Below, piece after piece: positions 45,814-55,048 of a stretch of DNA of 64,000 bases. Position numbers and translations under genes: made by a program. The notes beneath the pieces are model-generated. The model saw nothing but the letters and a program-made list of their open reading frames with translations. It was not told the DNA's origin and did no database searches. Source of the DNA: GCA-2687025 sp964473525. Lineage in GTDB: Bacteria; Poribacteria; WGA-4E; GCA-2687025. The stretch covers positions 124,001 to 188,000 of the forward strand of contig CAYYPK010000009.1 in the NCBI GenBank assembly GCA_964473525.1. Reading direction: 5' to 3'. Position 1 is the first letter of the stretch. Every line of letters starts with the position of its first letter.

Positions 45814-47328
45814 ATGCTGGAGAGCGGGATCTTGCGAACGGCCCTACTGCGATTTGCGTTTGTCGTCATATGCGCCACGGCTTGGGACGTCACGTCAGCG
45901 TCGGAGCCAGACCGAGACCCAAGGGTCGACACGGTGATCCCCATGTTCCGGGAATTCTGCGCTTCACTCGACCACTTCGGCGCAGTGGACGAAGCTGAGT
46001 TGGTAGACGACCGCCGCCTCCTCGTCGTGCACGCCATGACGTCGCCAGAGAACGTGGACCGGTCTCTCGAAGGGGACGAGTTCTTCAAGCAGGAGGCGTA
46101 CGGGGTCTTCGTGTTCCACGCGGGCGGCGAGTTGGAGATGGCGGTCGACATCTTTCGATCTGCTCGGTGGCGCGATGGCATAGTGAACATCGTGTCCGCC
46201 GACGAGGACACTTGCGCCGTCTCGTATCGGGGAGGCACTTACGGTTTCGACCACGGGATCCGTAAGTACTTCTACGATCTTCAGGACCAACGCGTCCTGA
46301 GTCGCGTGGTCCACTACGGGTTCGATGTGATCGACATGGTTCAGGTCGGCTCGTCGGCCCACTTCCTCGCGCGAGACGGCCGCCAGCGTCACGATCGCCC
46401 GAGCGTGTTGCTTCGCCTCGACTCCGTGGGGCTCCTCGCCGACGACACGGCGTATACCATCACGGAGTCCATCCAAGGCGAACCCATCCCGCCCATCTCT
46501 CGCATGGTCGCCGACGGCGCAACGCTGCTCCTGCAGACCAGGAAGCGCCAATACGCGCTGGCGAAAGGGGCGTGGACGGTCGGCGCCAACTCGCAGGCGC
46601 AGCATCTGACGCGTGTTGACGGGGAATACCTAGGCGTCCCTGCGGGCAGTCTCGGAGGCCCGCGCCACCGTCTCGATTCGCGGAAGATCGACGCTCCCGA
46701 CGGGCAGTACGTAGTTACTTCCGGCGTCTACAGCATGTCACACGCGCCTCCTCAGCTCCACGAAGTTCCCAGACCGGATGTCGAGACCTTTCGCGAGTAT
46801 CGCCCGCGCCTGGCGGAGTGGTTGGGTGGCCGCGAGTCGAGGCGAGAGTTCGAGGCGAGAATCGGCGCCTTCCAACACGAGGACGGGCTCATATGGTTCG
46901 GAACCACCTTCTACAGCGGCGAAGGGACCGATGGCGTTGGGGCGCTTGGCTACTTCGACACGGACACACGGTCGTACCGCATGATCTACGACAGGCTCAT
47001 CGGTGATTGGTCCTGCTCGGCCCTCCTGCTCGAAGAGGACGCCATATGGCTGGGCCTCGTGAATCGGCCGGAAGGAGCGGACAGGGCAGGCGGGGTGGCG
47101 CGGTACGATCGCGAGGGCGCCGTCTTCACGCACTACGATATTCCGGCAGTAGTTCGCCAGGTTCGTCGGTTCGGAGACACACTCTTCGTGGCAACGGACG
47201 ATGGCGTCTACGCTCTGAACAGGGACGGGTTGCGGCACATCGCTCTCGACTTCAATGTCGAGGGCAGGTACGTTGTCGAGGTGTCGGAGCCCGAGCCGGC
47301 AAGTGGCGCTGGTGAACGAAGCCACTAA
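45814..47328 (+). CDS. Secreted beta-propeller-like protein of unknown function
   Basis: A signal peptide (LLRFAFVVICATAWDVTSA) starts this 504-residue protein; the ATG at 45814 lies 13 bases after the ABC gene. The chain is beta-rich with recurring strands such as YGFDVIDMVQVGSSAHFLA, EDGLIWFGTTFYSGEG and FGDTLFVATDDGVYALN, the last being a two-component-propeller (Reg_prop)-like blade. No catalytic residues stand out. It would lie in the periplasm or on the surface. Tight linkage to the exporter suggests a substrate-capture or delivery role, but that is inference. Confidence 0.82.
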   Translation: MLESGILRTALLRFAFVVICATAWDVTSASEPDRDPRVDTVIPMFREFCASLDHFGAVDEAELVDDRRLLVVHAMTSPENVDRSLEGDEFFKQEAYGVFVFHAGGELEMAVDIFRSARWRDGIVNIVSADEDTCAVSYRGGTYGFDHGIRKYFYDLQDQRVLSRVVHYGFDVIDMVQVGSSAHFLARDGRQRHDRPSVLLRLDSVGLLADDTAYTITESIQGEPIPPISRMVADGATLLLQTRKRQYALAKGAWTVGANSQAQHLTRVDGEYLGVPAGSLGGPRHRLDSRKIDAPDGQYVVTSGVYSMSHAPPQLHEVPRPDVETFREYRPRLAEWLGGRESRREFEARIGAFQHEDGLIWFGTTFYSGEGTDGVGALGYFDTDTRSYRMIYDRLIGDWSCSALLLEEDAIWLGLVNRPEGADRAGGVARYDREGAVFTHYDIPAVVRQVRRFGDTLFVATDDGVYALNRDGLRHIALDFNVEGRYVVEVSEPEPASGAGERSH

Positions 47329-47373
47329 CCTTGGTTGGCGTCGGCAGCAGGCAGGTCGGACGACGGGAGTCGG

Positions 47374-48132
47374 ATGAGGTACATCGACCCGCAGGCGAGT
47401 ATCCGTGGCCGCCTCGAGACTGCGGTCCATCCCCAGTGGGATGTCGCTGTTATGTGTTTCCGCGACCTCGAAGGCTCCAGCGCCATCGTCTCTCGATTCG
47501 GCGGGACGCCCACAGATCAACGCCTGCTCTGGGGCGCGGAGCCCTCTGTGGATCCTCCCACGACGTTCGAGTGCCAGATGGGCGGGCGGCGAGTCGCCAT
47601 GCTCACGCGCTGTCACTGGGGAGGCTCGCAGGCGGCGATACTCGTCGAGGAGCTCGCACAGCTTGGCGTCCGCACAATCATTGGGGTTGGCGCGGCCGGT
47701 GGTCTTGTCGAGGGATACCCGAAAGGGACGCAGACCGCGGCCTCCCGCGCGCTCGTGACGGACGGTACGAGTACCCATTACACGACCGAGCCAGAGGCGT
47801 ACCCTGACCCCGGGCTGCTTGATCTGGCCCGAACCGTCGCTGCGGATGCAGACATTTCCACGCGTGATTCGTGCGTGGCCACCGTCGATGCCGTCTACCG
47901 CGAAACGCCAGAACTCATCGAGGGCTATCGCGCACTGGGCGCGCAGATCGTGAATATGGAGACGACGCCGTTCTACGCGGCTGCGGCCCGCTGCGGCGTC
48001 CGCGCGCTGTGGCTTGGCCACGTGAGCGACTGCCTGAGCGAGGACGCCTGGGAGCCATGGGACGATCTGGAAGACATGACGGCAGTAACAGCGGATTGGG
48101 CTGCGAGAGTGGTGGCGAGGCTTCCCTCCTAG
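47374..48132 (+). CDS. Nucleoside phosphorylase-family (PNP/UDP) protein
   Basis: The ATG at 47374 has GGGAG just upstream and starts a 252-residue protein. It has the PNP_UDP_1 features: VAMLTRCHWGGSQAAILVEEL, the phosphate-site strand RTIIGVGAAGGLVEG, and the C-terminal VNMETTPFYAAAARCGVRAL. The Met-Glu pair there contacts ribose in this family. It would cleave a nucleoside to a base and ribose-1-phosphate. It ends the rightward run. The rather divergent N-terminus could mean a non-standard substrate. Confidence 0.88.
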   Translation: MRYIDPQASIRGRLETAVHPQWDVAVMCFRDLEGSSAIVSRFGGTPTDQRLLWGAEPSVDPPTTFECQMGGRRVAMLTRCHWGGSQAAILVEELAQLGVRTIIGVGAAGGLVEGYPKGTQTAASRALVTDGTSTHYTTEPEAYPDPGLLDLARTVAADADISTRDSCVATVDAVYRETPELIEGYRALGAQIVNMETTPFYAAAARCGVRALWLGHVSDCLSEDAWEPWDDLEDMTAVTADWAARVVARLPS

Positions 48133-48316
48133 CGGCCCGCCGCGCGGCCATTGCGTGCCGGCATGGGTGTACGCGACACTTTGCGTAGGCTCTTATGACT
48201 CACGCTCGACACTCCTGGCCGTTCGTTTAGCGAACTTCGCGCCATGGCGTTCGTTCCTTTTGTACGCTTGTCTTTCGCCCGCGTGTGGGCATCACGTTCG
48301 TGAGGACCGGCATCCG

Positions 48317-49342
48317 ATGTCCGCTTCCGTCCAGTCGATGCTCGAGGAGTTGCGCGGGAAGATAGGCGCGTTCGAAACGCACCTACCCGACCACGCCCGC
48401 CGCGACGCGCTAGACGGGCTTCTCGGTATCAAGCACGTGCTGTTCCAGCGCTGGGAGGCGCAGGAAGGCGAGGAGGCAGGGCGACGAGCTCGAGTCGCCG
48501 ATCCAGCGGGCTCCGCGATACTGGTCGGTGGCGCGCAGTTCCTTGTCTTCTTTGTCTTGGGCGTGCCGATCGCGCAGGGCCTGGGTATGAGCGCCGGCGC
48601 AGCTATCGCATCCTCGATGGTGGCGATGGCCGTTACTGGCGCGTTTGCGTACCGCTGGTTGTCGTCTCCTCCGAAGCACGAGGAACCCGGCCTGCTGGAA
48701 CGCAACCGGGAACGCGTCGACCAGGATCCCGTGTTCCTCATAGAGGAGGTGCAGGGGTACGTCAAAGAGCAGCTAGACGCTGTTCATGGACGCTTCTCGG
48801 AGATCAGAACCGAGTACGAGAAGGCGGTCATTCTCCCCCGTCGGACGGCGGAAACGACGTTGGTGGAGCTCTGCCAGAAGCGGCTCGAGGCGAAGGGCCG
48901 CAACTTCCCCGACGAAGACCGGATACTCGCCCAGATCGACGCGTACATCGCTGAATGCGAGCGCGTGCTCCAGCCGAACGACGACGACGAACGCGTCGCC
49001 CACCAGTTGCGGGAGACGGGTGAGCAGCTCCAGGCACTGTATAGGTACCCCGCCGAGCTAGAGCGCGTGAAGGCCGCCTATCAGTCGCAGGCGGACTTCC
49101 TCGCTGGCGTGGACCGCATTGGCGTGTCGATCGACGCCACCGCCTCCGACCGCTCGTCAACGATGCTGGAGGTCGTGTCGAACCTGCGCGAGCTCCGGCG
49201 GGAGATCGGCCTGACGAACCGCCTCATGGAGGGCTTCCAGGACTATCTCGCCGCGCAACCCGACCTGCGGGACATCCTGAAGTCCGGCGACGTCGACCAG
49301 TTCATGGATTCGCTGGAGGAGTCCACGGTGCGCCCGAGGTAG
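48317..49342 (+). CDS. Membrane protein with two helices and a long cytoplasmic coiled-coil
   Basis: The ATG at 48317 has GAGGA upstream. In this 341-residue protein residues 65-114 form two transmembrane helices (ILVGGAQFLVFFVLGVPIAQ and SSMVAMAVTGAFAYRWL). The rest is mostly charged helix (VKEQLDAVHGRFSEIRTEYEK, AELERVKAAYQSQADF), a likely coiled coil. No family is recognised. It lies between the phosphorylase gene and the convergent toxin gene. Confidence 0.8.
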   Translation: MSASVQSMLEELRGKIGAFETHLPDHARRDALDGLLGIKHVLFQRWEAQEGEEAGRRARVADPAGSAILVGGAQFLVFFVLGVPIAQGLGMSAGAAIASSMVAMAVTGAFAYRWLSSPPKHEEPGLLERNRERVDQDPVFLIEEVQGYVKEQLDAVHGRFSEIRTEYEKAVILPRRTAETTLVELCQKRLEAKGRNFPDEDRILAQIDAYIAECERVLQPNDDDERVAHQLRETGEQLQALYRYPAELERVKAAYQSQADFLAGVDRIGVSIDATASDRSSTMLEVVSNLRELRREIGLTNRLMEGFQDYLAAQPDLRDILKSGDVDQFMDSLEESTVRPR

Positions 49343-49588
49343 GCGCTGCCGAGCTTCAGCCACCCTCCCTGCACCTACCGACCTGGCGCGCCACCGGAAC
49401 TCGCTGCGCTACAGCGTTCTGACGGTGCCTGACGTACCTACGAGTCCGATTAGAAGGCATGGTGGGTGGCAGGCAGACGGTCCATGCGTGTAGGACCATC
49501 CAGAGATTGAGCTGTGTGTTGGATGGGCCGTCCGTTGCGGACAGAGCGGATGGCACGCTGCGCTGTCCCACTTACGCCAGCGGTCGCG

Positions 49589-49855
49589 TCAGAACCGGCG
49601 ATCGAACGTGTTGTGGGTGCCTATCCAATGCCAGACGTAGGTGTCCTCGTCCTTGAAGCAGACAGCGCGATACTTCGAGGTGATAGCCGCCTCGTAGCAG
49701 GGCAGCCCCTTCTCGCGGTAGTGCATCTGCTTGAACGCCAACGACTTGGCGGAGGGATCGCGAAGCCACAGCTCGTAGCGTTCCTTCGCGACCTCCTGGA
49801 TTTGCGGGAGCCTGGTAAAATGACGGCGCCAGTCGCGACGCCGGACGGATCTCAC
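49589..49855 (-). CDS. RelE/ParE-superfamily toxin, HigB-like
   Basis: The 88-residue protein has the pattern of a well-known toxin group: FTRLPQIQEVAKERYELW, then SLAFKQMHYR, ITSKYRAVCF and a C-terminal VWHWIGTHNTFDRRF. RelE-like toxins of this kind act as ribosome-dependent mRNA endonucleases. The GTG start overlaps the stop of the upstream gene in a GTGA junction, as expected for a toxin made after its antitoxin. No signal peptide is present. Confidence 0.85.
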   Translation of the reverse strand: MRSVRRRDWRRHFTRLPQIQEVAKERYELWLRDPSAKSLAFKQMHYREKGLPCYEAAITSKYRAVCFKDEDTYVWHWIGTHNTFDRRF

Positions 49856-50346
49856 GGACCGAACCCGCCTTCCTCGACCGCCCCGGCTTCGTAGTCGTCC
49901 ATCGCGTCCGCAGTGATTCTCTGGAACACCTCGGATTTGGCGTAGTCTTCGTGTGTCCAGTCGAGCGCTAGGCTCCAGTCATTCGCCTGTTCCGCGAGCG
50001 CGGAGTACGTGTCCTCTGGCATGTCTGCCCGCTTCGCAACGACGATCAACCTGCCAGCGATGTCGACGAGGTAACGGGCGATGAGCTTCAAGGACGCTTC
50101 GAGGTGCTCGAATGTCGCCTCGTTCTGTGAGATGGCTGCGCCGTGGATGGTGATGTCGGCAGCGTCGAGTCGCTCGAAGGACGCCACGAGGTCCGCGATG
50201 AGGGGCTCCACATCGTCGTGCCCCGCCTCGCGCGGCCAGTCCACGACGATCTTCGTGAGCGTGCCCTGCCCTGCCGCCTGAGCGGAGAGGATGCTCTCTG
50301 CAACGCCGTCGGCGACCTGCGTGCCTGCCGTCCTGTCTACCACCAT
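49852..50346 (-). CDS. Putative cognate antitoxin, atypical
   Basis: The ATG at 50346 has AGGAAA 7 bases upstream; this yields 164 residues. It overlaps the toxin gene by 4 bases, which marks it as the probable antitoxin. Its central part is unusual for an antitoxin: TLTKIVVDWPREAGHDDVEPL, then helices with EASLKLIARYLVDIAGRLI, and SEVFQRITADAMDDYEAG. I see no clear HTH, ribbon-helix-helix or AbrB motif, and it is about twice the usual size. A palindrome lies 52-65 bases upstream of its start. Confidence 0.7.
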   Translation of the reverse strand: MVVDRTAGTQVADGVAESILSAQAAGQGTLTKIVVDWPREAGHDDVEPLIADLVASFERLDAADITIHGAAISQNEATFEHLEASLKLIARYLVDIAGRLIVVAKRADMPEDTYSALAEQANDWSLALDWTHEDYAKSEVFQRITADAMDDYEAGAVEEGGFGP

Positions 50347-50397
50347 CGGGTGTTTCCTACTGCGTGTGCGGCAGTCTTCGAGCGCGACCGACCGGGG

Positions 50398-50411
50398 TGC
50401 CATACGTGGCA
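50398..50411. promoter_or_regulatory. Candidate operator of the toxin-antitoxin pair
   Basis: TGCCA and TGGCA flank a TACG centre about 52 bases upstream of the antitoxin ATG. Toxin-antitoxin operons are usually autoregulated through such palindromes. The site is short, so this is only a candidate. Confidence 0.38.
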
Positions 50412-50587
50412 TTGTGCGGTACGCGCGGCTCCCTGGCAATTCCGTGGAGCAGGTCTGACGGCGGCGAGACCGGCGAATAGCGGCGGGAATCCGTTAGGCG
50501 GCAACCCGAACACCACGATGGGACTCATCTTCCTTGTCCCACCACGCGCCCTGCGGTACCGTGACTACCCACGCTGGGGCCGCCAAC

Positions 50588-51148
50588 ATGACTGGGACGG
50601 AAATCCTCCAAGCTCTGTCCGCCTTGGGCGGCGTCTCCACATTCGCCTGGCTTGCATACCTCCTGAATGTCGCCGGCATGCAGGACCGTCTCTTCCAGCG
50701 CCGGCTCCAAGCAGAGCAGGACGACAAGCGCGTTGCTCTGCGGGAAAAGGATGCCGTTATCTCAGGTCTGCGCGGCGAACTGAATTCCCTGAAGCTCCTT
50801 GGGATTCCAGAGACGAAGGCCCGCATTGAGGACCTCCTAGAGCAGAGGCAGTCTAGCAACGACGAGCTCCAAGAGCTTGAGAAGACCATTGCGAGTCTCC
50901 GCGGCGATGTTGTAACCGTCAGCACACGACTCAAAGCGCGAGAGCACGAGCTTGACGAGGTTTACACCGAGGATCTGCTCGAACTGGCTAGCTCCGCCCC
51001 AAAGCAGACAGCTGTCGTCCGTATAACAACAGACGACATATGGAACTCAATCCTCGCGATGGGGCGCGCGTCCCCACCATTTGCTGCTCCATCCATGTTG
51101 CTCGCACAGGAGGCCGGCGGCTTCCGCGACGACGACTCTAGCGAATAA
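50588..51148 (+). CDS. Small membrane-anchored coiled-coil protein
   Basis: From the ATG at 50588 the product is 186 residues, with a helix at about 8-30 (ALSALGGVSTFAWLAYLLN) and a long charged coiled coil to about 130 (KRVALREKDAVISGLRGELN, RIEDLLEQRQSSNDELQELE). An in-frame GTG at 50534 would add 18 residues with no feature; no ribosome site decides it. The family is not recognised. It diverges from the antitoxin gene and may be unrelated to it. Confidence 0.65.
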   Translation: MTGTEILQALSALGGVSTFAWLAYLLNVAGMQDRLFQRRLQAEQDDKRVALREKDAVISGLRGELNSLKLLGIPETKARIEDLLEQRQSSNDELQELEKTIASLRGDVVTVSTRLKAREHELDEVYTEDLLELASSAPKQTAVVRITTDDIWNSILAMGRASPPFAAPSMLLAQEAGGFRDDDSSE

Positions 51149-51621
51149 CGCCTCATCCCAATGTCCCGCCCCATCCTCTCGCCCGCGTCCCGAGCCAACC
51201 GCCCCAGGGCCACGGCACATGCAGGGAGGGCCGTTAGTCTCGAGCAGTCCGTCTGCCGTCTGCTCTGCCCGCGCTGGCTCCATGCCATCCCCGGTACGCC
51301 CGTCAGGCCCATCAGGTAGCGCGCCAGGAGCGAATGTAGAGCTGTCCTACCCTCCTGCGCTCTCGCGGCACAGAACATGCGCACACCGCGTACGCATTAG
51401 GCGCCATCACCCCGCCAGCCTGAGTTGAGCCGCCGCGAAGCCGCTTCCCCACTGCATGCGCCAACTCGGCCCACTTCTTGCTGAGCCAAGGACAGGTGGG
51501 CAGCGGCCCTCCCGCGCGGGCCTAGTTGGCGACCGGGTCGGGCGCGGCGATCGTGGAAAAGGGATGCATCGAAGGGATCCGCTGGCATAGCGATGTCAGC
51601 GGTGTATAGGGGTCACTCTAG
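51149..51621. other. Gap before the nitrite reductase gene
   Basis: Across these 473 bases I find no supportable gene and no RNA gene. A 26-base stretch near 51553-51578 (GTGGAAAAGGG, GCATCGAAGGG) resembles one after the nitrite reductase gene near 53579-53604. The sequence otherwise looks like plain intergenic DNA. Confidence 0.55.
51553..51578. repeat. Direct-repeat copy flanking the nitrite reductase gene (left)
   Basis: GTGGAAAAGGG followed by GCATCGAAGG matches the right-hand copy at roughly 21 of 27 positions. The two copies lie on either side of the nitrite reductase gene in the same orientation. They may be degenerate members of a dispersed repeat. Confidence 0.4.
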
Positions 51622-53505
51622 ATGAACAAAGCCGAACGCATGAAGGCGCTCAAGAACGGCGTCGACTCCCTGGACGAACTGCGGCGCTACGCCCGGCTCG
51701 GATTCGAGGCGATCCCGGCGGAGGACATGGACCGCTTCAAGTGGCACGGCGTGTTCTATCGCAAGCAGACGCCCGGCTACTTCATGATGCGCATCCGCAT
51801 ACCCAACGGCGTCATCACATCGGAGCAGTTGGACGAGCTTGGGCAGATCGCCAACACCTACTGCCGGGGCGCCGCCGCCATCACGACGCGGCAGCAGATA
51901 CAGGTGCAGTGGCTGCGCGTCGAGGACATCCCCACCGTCATCGACCGCATAGAAGCCGTCGGTCTCAGCACGCGGCAGACGGGACACGACAGCGTCCGCA
52001 ACGTCGTCGGCTGCCCGCTCGCAGGGATATGCCCCGACGAGATCATCGACACGGAGCCGCTTGCCAAGCAGATTTCCGAACTGATCGTCGGCAGCCGCGA
52101 CTTCACGAACCTGCCGCGAAAGTTCAACATCGCCCTCAGCGGGAACAAGACGAACGGCGCGCACACCGAGGTGAACGACATCGGCTTCACGCCTGCTGCG
52201 GTAGGCGAGGGGCGTGACGAGCGAATCGGCCTCAACGTCACCGTCGGCGGCGCCCTGGGTTCGCAGACGCCCGAGTTCGCGCAGCCGCTGGACGTCTTCG
52301 TCACCGTGGACGAAGTAGCGGAGATGTGCGGCGCCATCCTGTCGGTGTTCCGCGACCACGGCAACCGCGAGAAGCGCAACGCCGCCCGACTCAAGTTCCT
52401 CATCCGCGAGTGGGGCATCGAGAAGTTCCGCGAGACGGTGATGGAAACTGCCGGCCGCGACTTCCCGACTGCGGGACGCAGCCTCGTCACCAGCGACAGG
52501 TCGGACTACGTGGGCGTGTTCCCGCAGCGTCAGAAGGGGCTCTGGTGGGTAGGCTGTACGGTACCCGTCGGCAGGTTCTCCGGCGACCAGATGCGCGAGA
52601 CGGCGCGACTCGCGGACAAGTACGGCATCGGCGAGGCGCGCTTCACACCCAGCCAGGATCTGCTGTTCCCGTACGTCAGCGAGTCGAACCTGGAAGCCCT
52701 CAAGGGCGAGCCGCTCCTGCGCGATCTGCCCTACGAACCAGACCTAGCCTTACGCGGAACGATCTCCTGCACCGGCGCGGAGTACTGCCACCTCTCCGTC
52801 ATCGAGACGAAGGACCGCGCGCTGGAGTTGGCGGAACGCGTCACCAAGCGCCTCGACCTGGCGGAGCCGCTCAGCATCCACTGGTCCGGCTGCCCGAACT
52901 CCTGCGGACAGCATCAGATAGCGGACATTGGGTTCCAGGGGTGCAAGGCGCGTGTCGATGGCAAAGCCGTGGACGCCGTCGACATCTTCATAGGCGGCGG
53001 GCTGGGCGCCGACCCACGAGTGGGCGAGAAGGTGCTATCGAAAGTGCCTTGCTCCGAACTGAACGAGACCGTGCTTGGACTCATCCCCAAGTACTTCCCT
53101 GGCGCGTTGACCTACGCCAGTGACGCGCCGGCGCCAAGTAGCCCAGCGGACGAAGTCGAGGAAGTCGAAGCCGACGCGCAGGTCACGCCGAGGCCGCTGG
53201 CCGCTGCGCCTACGCTGGATCCGATGGCTGTCCACTGCGAAGCCGACGACGGTCGCAGCTACATCGGGGCGGTGTCTCCAGGCGCGAGCCTGCTACACAC
53301 AGCGCTCGATCAGGGAGCCGACGCTCCGTACGACTGCATGGAAGGTAGCTGCGGCACATGCGCCGTGAAGATCGTCTCCGGCGCGCGCTTCCTGTCGCCT
53401 CCAACGCTTGCGGAGCGGGAGACCCTAGACGACCGGCTTGATGAGGGTTACCGGCTCGCGTGCCAGGCAAAAGGGGTCGACGCGCCGTCTCGAACGGAAC
53501 GGTAG
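51622..53505 (+). CDS. nirA: Ferredoxin-nitrite reductase fused to a 2Fe-2S ferredoxin domain
   Basis: This 627-residue enzyme reduces nitrite to ammonia with six electrons from ferredoxin. The siroheme and 4Fe-4S cysteines are C383 and C389 (SCTGAEYC) with C424 and C428 (SGCPNSCG). Earlier blocks TTRQQIQVQWL, NVVGCPLAGICP and LPRKFNIALSG fit the NirA/sulfite reductase family; sulfite reductase is the main alternative, but the transporter and nitrate reductase that follow favour nitrite. After residue 540 comes an added plant-type ferredoxin domain with C572, C577, C580 and C614 (CMEGSCGTC). It would supply electrons in cis. Ammonia made here enters glutamine synthesis. Confidence 0.93.
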   Translation: MNKAERMKALKNGVDSLDELRRYARLGFEAIPAEDMDRFKWHGVFYRKQTPGYFMMRIRIPNGVITSEQLDELGQIANTYCRGAAAITTRQQIQVQWLRVEDIPTVIDRIEAVGLSTRQTGHDSVRNVVGCPLAGICPDEIIDTEPLAKQISELIVGSRDFTNLPRKFNIALSGNKTNGAHTEVNDIGFTPAAVGEGRDERIGLNVTVGGALGSQTPEFAQPLDVFVTVDEVAEMCGAILSVFRDHGNREKRNAARLKFLIREWGIEKFRETVMETAGRDFPTAGRSLVTSDRSDYVGVFPQRQKGLWWVGCTVPVGRFSGDQMRETARLADKYGIGEARFTPSQDLLFPYVSESNLEALKGEPLLRDLPYEPDLALRGTISCTGAEYCHLSVIETKDRALELAERVTKRLDLAEPLSIHWSGCPNSCGQHQIADIGFQGCKARVDGKAVDAVDIFIGGGLGADPRVGEKVLSKVPCSELNETVLGLIPKYFPGALTYASDAPAPSSPADEVEEVEADAQVTPRPLAAAPTLDPMAVHCEADDGRSYIGAVSPGASLLHTALDQGADAPYDCMEGSCGTCAVKIVSGARFLSPPTLAERETLDDRLDEGYRLACQAKGVDAPSRTER

Positions 53506-53562
53506 AAGCGGCTAGAAGACGGGATGAGGGCAAGTGGTTTGGCGACCGCCCTCACCCCAACT

Positions 53563-53590
53563 GTTCCCATCCGCATTGCGGAAAAGGAAC
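53563..53590. repeat. Hairpin after the nitrite reductase gene
   Basis: GTTCC/GGAAC form the outer arms and CCGC/GCGG the inner ones. It lies about 60 bases past the stop and may be a partial terminator or an RNA-stabilising structure; the right direct repeat begins within it. Confidence 0.45.
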
Positions 53591-53604
53591 GCATCGAAAG
53601 TGGC
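53579..53604. repeat. Direct-repeat copy flanking the nitrite reductase gene (right)
   Basis: GCGGAAAAGGA then GCATCGAAAG mirrors the copy upstream of the gene in the same orientation. It overlaps the right half of the hairpin just described. Relation by common descent is likely, but the cause (repeat family or insertion scar) is unknown. Confidence 0.4.
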
Positions 53605-53688
53605 TCACTATACGTCGCCGCTCCGAACGCGGGCAACCGCCAAGATGGGTAGACGCGTGGGTCGCGGAGCGGGTCAACGGAGGTATCG

Positions 53689-55023
53689 ATGACCTTTCGG
53701 AACCAGGCGACGCGCATCTCGCTGTTCAGCTTCCGACCTCCCCACATGCGCGCCTTTCACATGACGTGGTTCGCGTTCTTCCTCGCCTTCTTCGGGTGGT
53801 TCGGCATCGCGCCGTTGATGGCGGTCGTGCGGGAAGACCTGAGCCTCACAAAGACGCAGATCGGCAACACGATCATCGCGTCCGTGATGATAACTGTCGT
53901 CGTCCGCGTATTGATCGGGCCGCTCTGCCAGCGCTTCGGGCCACGACGCGTGTATTCGTGGCTGCTGATTTTCGGATCCGTGCCGGTCATGTGTATCGGC
54001 ATGGCGCAGGGCTACGTCAGCTTCCTTCTCTTCCGACTCGCCATCGGCGCGATCGGAGCGTCGTTCGTGGTCACGCAGTACCACACGTCGGTGATGTTCG
54101 CGCCGAACGTCGTCGGGACGGCGAACGCGACTACCGCCGGCTGGGGCAACGTCGGCGGCGGCGTGACGCAGATCGTTATGCCCCTGATGTTCGCGGGCAT
54201 CGTCGCTCTTGGCGTTGACCGCTTCCTCGGGTGGCGTCTGGCGATGGTCGTCCCTGGCGTTGCACTGTTCCTGACCGGCATCGCCTACGCCGTCTTCACG
54301 CAGGATGCTCCCGACGGCGACCTCAAGGCGCTGCGGGCAACAGGAGACGCGCCGCCGGCAAGCCGCGCGGGACTGGACTCGCTGATCGCCGCCGCGAGCG
54401 ATACGCGCGTCTGGGCCCTCGTCGTCATCTACGCCGCGTGCTTCGGCATCGAGCTGACCATCAACAACGTCGCCGCGCTCTACTACCACGATCGCTTCAG
54501 CCTCGACGTCAGGACTGCCGGTCTCATCGCGGGGCTGTTCGGGCTGATGAACATCTTCGCGAGGACGCTGGGCGGAGTACTGTCGGATCGGCTGGCGCGG
54601 CGTCGCGGGCTCCGAGGCCGCGTGTCGTTCCTCGGGTCGGTGCTGCTCATCGAGGGCGTCGCGCTGATGGTGTTCTCGAGGATGGCGACGCTTCCGCTGG
54701 CGATTGCGACCATGCTCGTCTTCAGCCTGTTCGTGCAGATGGCGTCGGGCGCTACCTTCGGCGTCGTGCCGTTCGTGAACAGGAAGGCCCTCGGGGCGGT
54801 AGCAGGCCTTGTAGGCGCCGGCGGGAACGCGGGGGCAGTGCTGGCGGGATTCCTCTTCCGTAGCGAGACGCTCAGCACGCAGAACGCGCTCCTCTTTCTG
54901 GGGATCGCAGCAGCGGTAGCGTCTAGTTGCTCGCTGATCGTCCGGTTCTCGCCAGCGGCGGAGGCGGAGCAGCGTCGGGCGATCCGGGAGTCCATGGCGG
55001 GAGCGGCAGCCGTCGCTCGCTAG
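53689..55023 (+). CDS. narK: NarK-type nitrate/nitrite transporter (MFS)
   Basis: The 444-residue protein has twelve probable helices. It carries the nitrate porter signature GWGNVGGGVTQIVMP in the fifth helix region, and a matching GLVGAGGNAGAVLAG in the second half, the paired glycine motifs that form the substrate pore. The family's conserved Arg lies in VVVRVLIGPLCQRFGPRR. GGAGG lies before the ATG. Nitrate uptake fits the nitrite and nitrate reductase genes on either side. The genes share a strand and short gaps, so they likely form one operon. Confidence 0.95.
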   Translation: MTFRNQATRISLFSFRPPHMRAFHMTWFAFFLAFFGWFGIAPLMAVVREDLSLTKTQIGNTIIASVMITVVVRVLIGPLCQRFGPRRVYSWLLIFGSVPVMCIGMAQGYVSFLLFRLAIGAIGASFVVTQYHTSVMFAPNVVGTANATTAGWGNVGGGVTQIVMPLMFAGIVALGVDRFLGWRLAMVVPGVALFLTGIAYAVFTQDAPDGDLKALRATGDAPPASRAGLDSLIAAASDTRVWALVVIYAACFGIELTINNVAALYYHDRFSLDVRTAGLIAGLFGLMNIFARTLGGVLSDRLARRRGLRGRVSFLGSVLLIEGVALMVFSRMATLPLAIATMLVFSLFVQMASGATFGVVPFVNRKALGAVAGLVGAGGNAGAVLAGFLFRSETLSTQNALLFLGIAAAVASSCSLIVRFSPAAEAEQRRAIRESMAGAAAVAR

Positions 55024-55048
55024 CCGCGCGTCACACGGGAGAAGAGCC

